Shown: positions 5,494-7,266 of the stretch, in pieces
Position numbering within the stretch: the first letter of the stretch is position 1
Layout of the letters: each line of letters opens with the position of its first letter
Assembly: GCA_051955775.1 (NCBI GenBank)
Contig: JBQCGJ010000135.1
Span: forward strand, 1-7,266
Source of the DNA: DASUHT01 sp051955775
GTDB lineage: Bacteria > Actinomycetota > Thermoleophilia > Gaiellales > JAICJC01
Reading direction: 5' to 3'
DNA: 7,266 nt
The notes under the pieces: model-generated
Told to the model about the DNA's origin: nothing
The model's database searches: none
Seen by the model: the letters and a program-made list of their open reading frames with translations, nothing else
Translations under genes and position numbers: made by a program

Positions 5494-5976
5494 ATGAGCG
5501 AGCACACCGTGCGGCGGACCAGCATCGCCGCCCCCGACTTCCACTACGACGACTCCGACCCGGAGGGGTTCCGCAGCGGCGGCGTACGCGTCGGCAAGCT
5601 CGTGGGCTCGGCTCACAGCGGGATCAGCGTGTACGAGCTGCCGCCCGGCCAGGCGATCTGCCCGTACCACTACGAGTACCCGGAGGAGGAGTGGCTGATG
5701 GTGCTCCAGGGCCGGCCGACCCTGCGCCATCCGGGCGGCGAGGACGAGCTGTCGCCGTGGGATGTGGTGCTCTTCCCGCCCGGGCCGGAGGGCGCGCATG
5801 CGGTTCGCAACGCGACCGGCGACATGGTCCGGGTGCTCATGTTCTCGACCGTGACCCCGGTGGCGGCGGCGGTCTACCCCGACAGCGGCAAGATCGGCAT
5901 CTGGACGGGGAACGACGACGACCACGTGATGGTGAAAAAGGACAGCGACGTGGACTACTGGGAGGGCGAGGTCTAG
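5494..5976 (+). CDS. Small single-domain cupin protein
   Basis: A 160-residue cytoplasmic protein with one double-stranded beta-helix (cupin) domain. Motif 1 is PGQAICPYHYEYPEEEWLMVLQG starting at residue 51 (split here as PGQAICPYHYE and YPEEEWLMVLQG), with probable metal ligands His59, Glu61 and Glu66 and the closing Gly73. Motif 2 is FPPGPEGAHAVRN (94-106) with His102 and Asn106. The second His of the classic HxH is therefore Glu. Such cupins include sugar-binding, isomerase and dioxygenase types, and the substrate cannot be told. The C-terminal 30 residues are Asp-rich (GNDDDHVMV, then DSDVDYWEGEV). The ATG at 5494 has a good Shine-Dalgarno sequence (AAAGGA) and lies 19 bases after ogt, so it is probably the last gene of the sigma-ogt transcript. 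It converges with the GNAT gene across a 31-base gap. Confidence 0.9.
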   Translation: MSEHTVRRTSIAAPDFHYDDSDPEGFRSGGVRVGKLVGSAHSGISVYELPPGQAICPYHYEYPEEEWLMVLQGRPTLRHPGGEDELSPWDVVLFPPGPEGAHAVRNATGDMVRVLMFSTVTPVAAAVYPDSGKIGIWTGNDDDHVMVKKDSDVDYWEGEV

Positions 5977-6007
5977 CTGGATCTCGGCAGACCCATACGG
6001 CGCCGCG

Positions 6008-6604
6008 TCAGAGCAGCTGTTTCCCCGCGGCGTCGTACGCCTCGACTGCAGCCCGCGCGCACGGAGAGCCGGGGTACGCGTCGTCCATCAGGCTGAACAC
6101 CATCACGTCGCGGTTGTCGAGCCGGCGGGCCAGTGTGGCCTCGTGGGTGAATCCAAGCCGCCGCGGGATGGCGGCGCTGCGGTGGTTGTCGGGCGCGCAG
6201 CGGATCTCGACCCAGCGCACGCCGTCCACGTCGAACGCCACCCGGGTAAGCGCGGCCACCGTCTCGGTCATCAGGCCCCGGCCCTCGAGGTCGGCGCGGA
6301 TCCAGTAGCCGATCTCGCGAGCATCGGGACCGTGCCGCAGGTGCAGCCCGGTGCCGCCGGCGACGCGGCCGGAGCCGCGCTCGAAGATGCCATAGATGTA
6401 GTCCTCGTCGAGGTCGAACGAGCCGCGGAACCGGCGCAGGCGGTCGACCTTCTCGGCCAGCGGCTCGGGCTCGTGCACGGCCCACGGCATCCACGGCAGC
6501 AGGTGATCCAGGCTGGAGTCGATCGCCTCCTTCAGGTTCGCGGCGTCGGCCGGATCCCAGCAGCGAATCTCCAGCCGCTGGGTGAGGATGCGGTAGGCGG
6601 GCAT
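6008..6604 (-). CDS. GNAT-family N-acetyltransferase (RimJ/RimL-like)
   Basis: A 198-residue acetyltransferase that would transfer an acetyl group from acetyl-CoA to an amine, typically the N-terminus of a ribosomal protein or a small molecule; the substrate is unknown. The N-terminus (RILTQRLEIRCWDPADA) is typical of the RimJ/RimL branch. The acetyl-CoA-binding motif A is REIGYWIRADLEGRGLMTE (97-115), with the pyrophosphate loop at EGRGLM. Motif B is the CAPDNHRSAAIPRRLGF stretch (136-152), where Asn140 and the Ser are the usual positions. The ATG at 6604 is preferred because it matches the normal family start. A GTG at 6616 would overlap the upstream stop codon by one base (TAGTG) and add only four residues. 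The gene follows the radical SAM gene with 11 bases between stop and ATG, so the two are surely co-transcribed. Confidence 0.92.
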   Translation of the reverse strand: MPAYRILTQRLEIRCWDPADAANLKEAIDSSLDHLLPWMPWAVHEPEPLAEKVDRLRRFRGSFDLDEDYIYGIFERGSGRVAGGTGLHLRHGPDAREIGYWIRADLEGRGLMTETVAALTRVAFDVDGVRWVEIRCAPDNHRSAAIPRRLGFTHEATLARRLDNRDVMVFSLMDDAYPGSPCARAAVEAYDAAGKQLL

Positions 6605-6615
6605 GTACTCGCACA

Positions 6616-7266
6616 CTACGCCGCCTCGGCGTCGGCCTCGCGCACCAGCCGTGTGATCCGCCGGCTCACCTCTGGCGGCGCGTAGGCCTTCGCGTAGAGC
6701 TGCTCGTAGTCCGCGACCAGCTCGGGCCGCGCGTCCGCCAGCCACGGCATGAACTGCTCGCGCACGCCGCGCCGCAGGTGCAGCGTGATCGGGCTGACCG
6801 ACATGGCGCCGGCCCGCCGGCAGGCGCGCACCACGTCCCGGATCTGCTCGGGCGAATCGGAGATGCCGGGCAGGATCGGCGCCGCCAGCACCGAGCAGGG
6901 GATGCCTGCGGCGGTCAGCCGGCGCAGCGCCTCGAGACGCTGGGCGGGGGGCGGCGTGCCGGGCTCGGTGTCGTGCCACACACGTTCGTCCACGGTGCCG
7001 ATCGAGAATGCGATGCCGACGCTTGTGCGGCGGCGGGCGGCGCTCAGCACGTCGGCGTCGCGCACGATCATGCTCGACTTGGTGAGGATCGAGAACGGGT
7101 TGCGGGCCTCGGCCAGCGCCTCAATGATGCCGCGCGTGAGCCGGTAGCGGCCCTCGGCGGGCTGGTACGGGTCGGTGTTGGTGCCCATCGCGATGTGCTC
7201 GCCCGACCAGCTGGGTGCGGCCAGCTCGGCCCGCACCCGCTCGATCGCGTTCACCTTGACAACGAT
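6616..7266 (-). CDS. Radical SAM protein, Rv2578c type, C-terminal part (N-terminus off right edge)
   Basis: The frame is open to the right edge, giving 216 visible residues. Codons before the internal GTG at 7254 read IVVK and continue the typical family sequence, so that GTG is not the real start. The visible part matches the SplB-related Rv2578c family: GEHIAMGTNTDPYQPAEGRYRLTRG near the start (GTNTDPYQPAEG is the family signature), then FSILTKSS, the FSIGT strand, LAAPILPGISD and SVSPITLHLRRGVREQF. These fit the radical SAM barrel strands that hold S-adenosylmethionine. The three-cysteine iron-sulfur motif normally lies upstream and is outside the window, so the active site cannot be checked here. 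The substrate of this family is not established. The gene is followed directly by the GNAT gene, and its TAG shares a base with a possible GTG start of that gene. Confidence 0.92.
   Translation of the reverse strand: MVVKVNAIERVRAELAAPSWSGEHIAMGTNTDPYQPAEGRYRLTRGIIEALAEARNPFSILTKSSMIVRDADVLSAARRRTSVGIAFSIGTVDERVWHDTEPGTPPPAQRLEALRRLTAAGIPCSVLAAPILPGISDSPEQIRDVVRACRRAGAMSVSPITLHLRRGVREQFMPWLADARPELVADYEQLYAKAYAPPEVSRRITRLVREADAEAA

Noticed and set aside
5970..5993. GGTCT/AGACC inverted repeat between the convergent cupin and GNAT genes as a bidirectional terminator
   Set aside because: Only 5 bp with a 14-base loop and no U tract; too weak to support.
6616..7254. Complete 212-residue protein starting at the GTG at 7254
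   Set aside because: The frame continues to the window edge with family-like residues, and the radical SAM cysteines are still missing, so the gene is cut by the window.

Overview
This 7.3 kb window is compact, very GC-rich bacterial chromosome with short intergenic gaps, several GTG starts and many overlapping gene junctions. High GC, actinobacterial-type proteins (an Rv2578c-type radical SAM protein and a RimJ/RimL-like GNAT) and an ECF sigma gene overlapping an alkyltransferase gene suggest an Actinobacteriota lineage. A Thermoleophilia-like organism is my best guess, but this is an inference from gene style without any database search. I see no mobile element, CRISPR array, rRNA or tRNA; this looks like ordinary chromosome.

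Layout. Left block (1-3340, all on the minus strand, so read right to left): a small monohaem cytochrome c with an export signal, a Cof-type HAD phosphatase and seryl-tRNA synthetase (serS) form a tightly overlapping operon. After a 63-base gap comes a small unassigned membrane protein, and after another 78 bases the first 71 codons of a second small membrane protein that runs off the left edge. Middle block (3346-5976, plus strand): a fused two-domain siroheme decarboxylase (NirDL/AhbAB type, easily mistaken for an Lrp/AsnC regulator) starts 5 bases from the cytochrome start and points the other way. It is followed by an ECF-type sigma factor, an O6-alkylguanine-DNA alkyltransferase (ogt) that overlaps the sigma gene by 17 bases, and a small cupin. 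Right block (6008-7266, minus strand): a GNAT acetyltransferase preceded by a radical SAM protein whose N-terminal part, including the iron-sulfur cysteines, lies beyond the right edge.

How the genes may work together. Two pairings stand out. First, a siroheme decarboxylase next to a small c-type cytochrome recalls haem d1 / cytochrome cd1 nitrite reductase loci, although no other nir gene is in view. Second, the sigma factor and ogt are translationally coupled with no recognisable anti-sigma gene between or after them. This could be a DNA-alkylation response module built on a different plan from Ada. Both ideas are inferences; the gene identities themselves are well supported by motifs, except for the two membrane proteins, which I could not assign.
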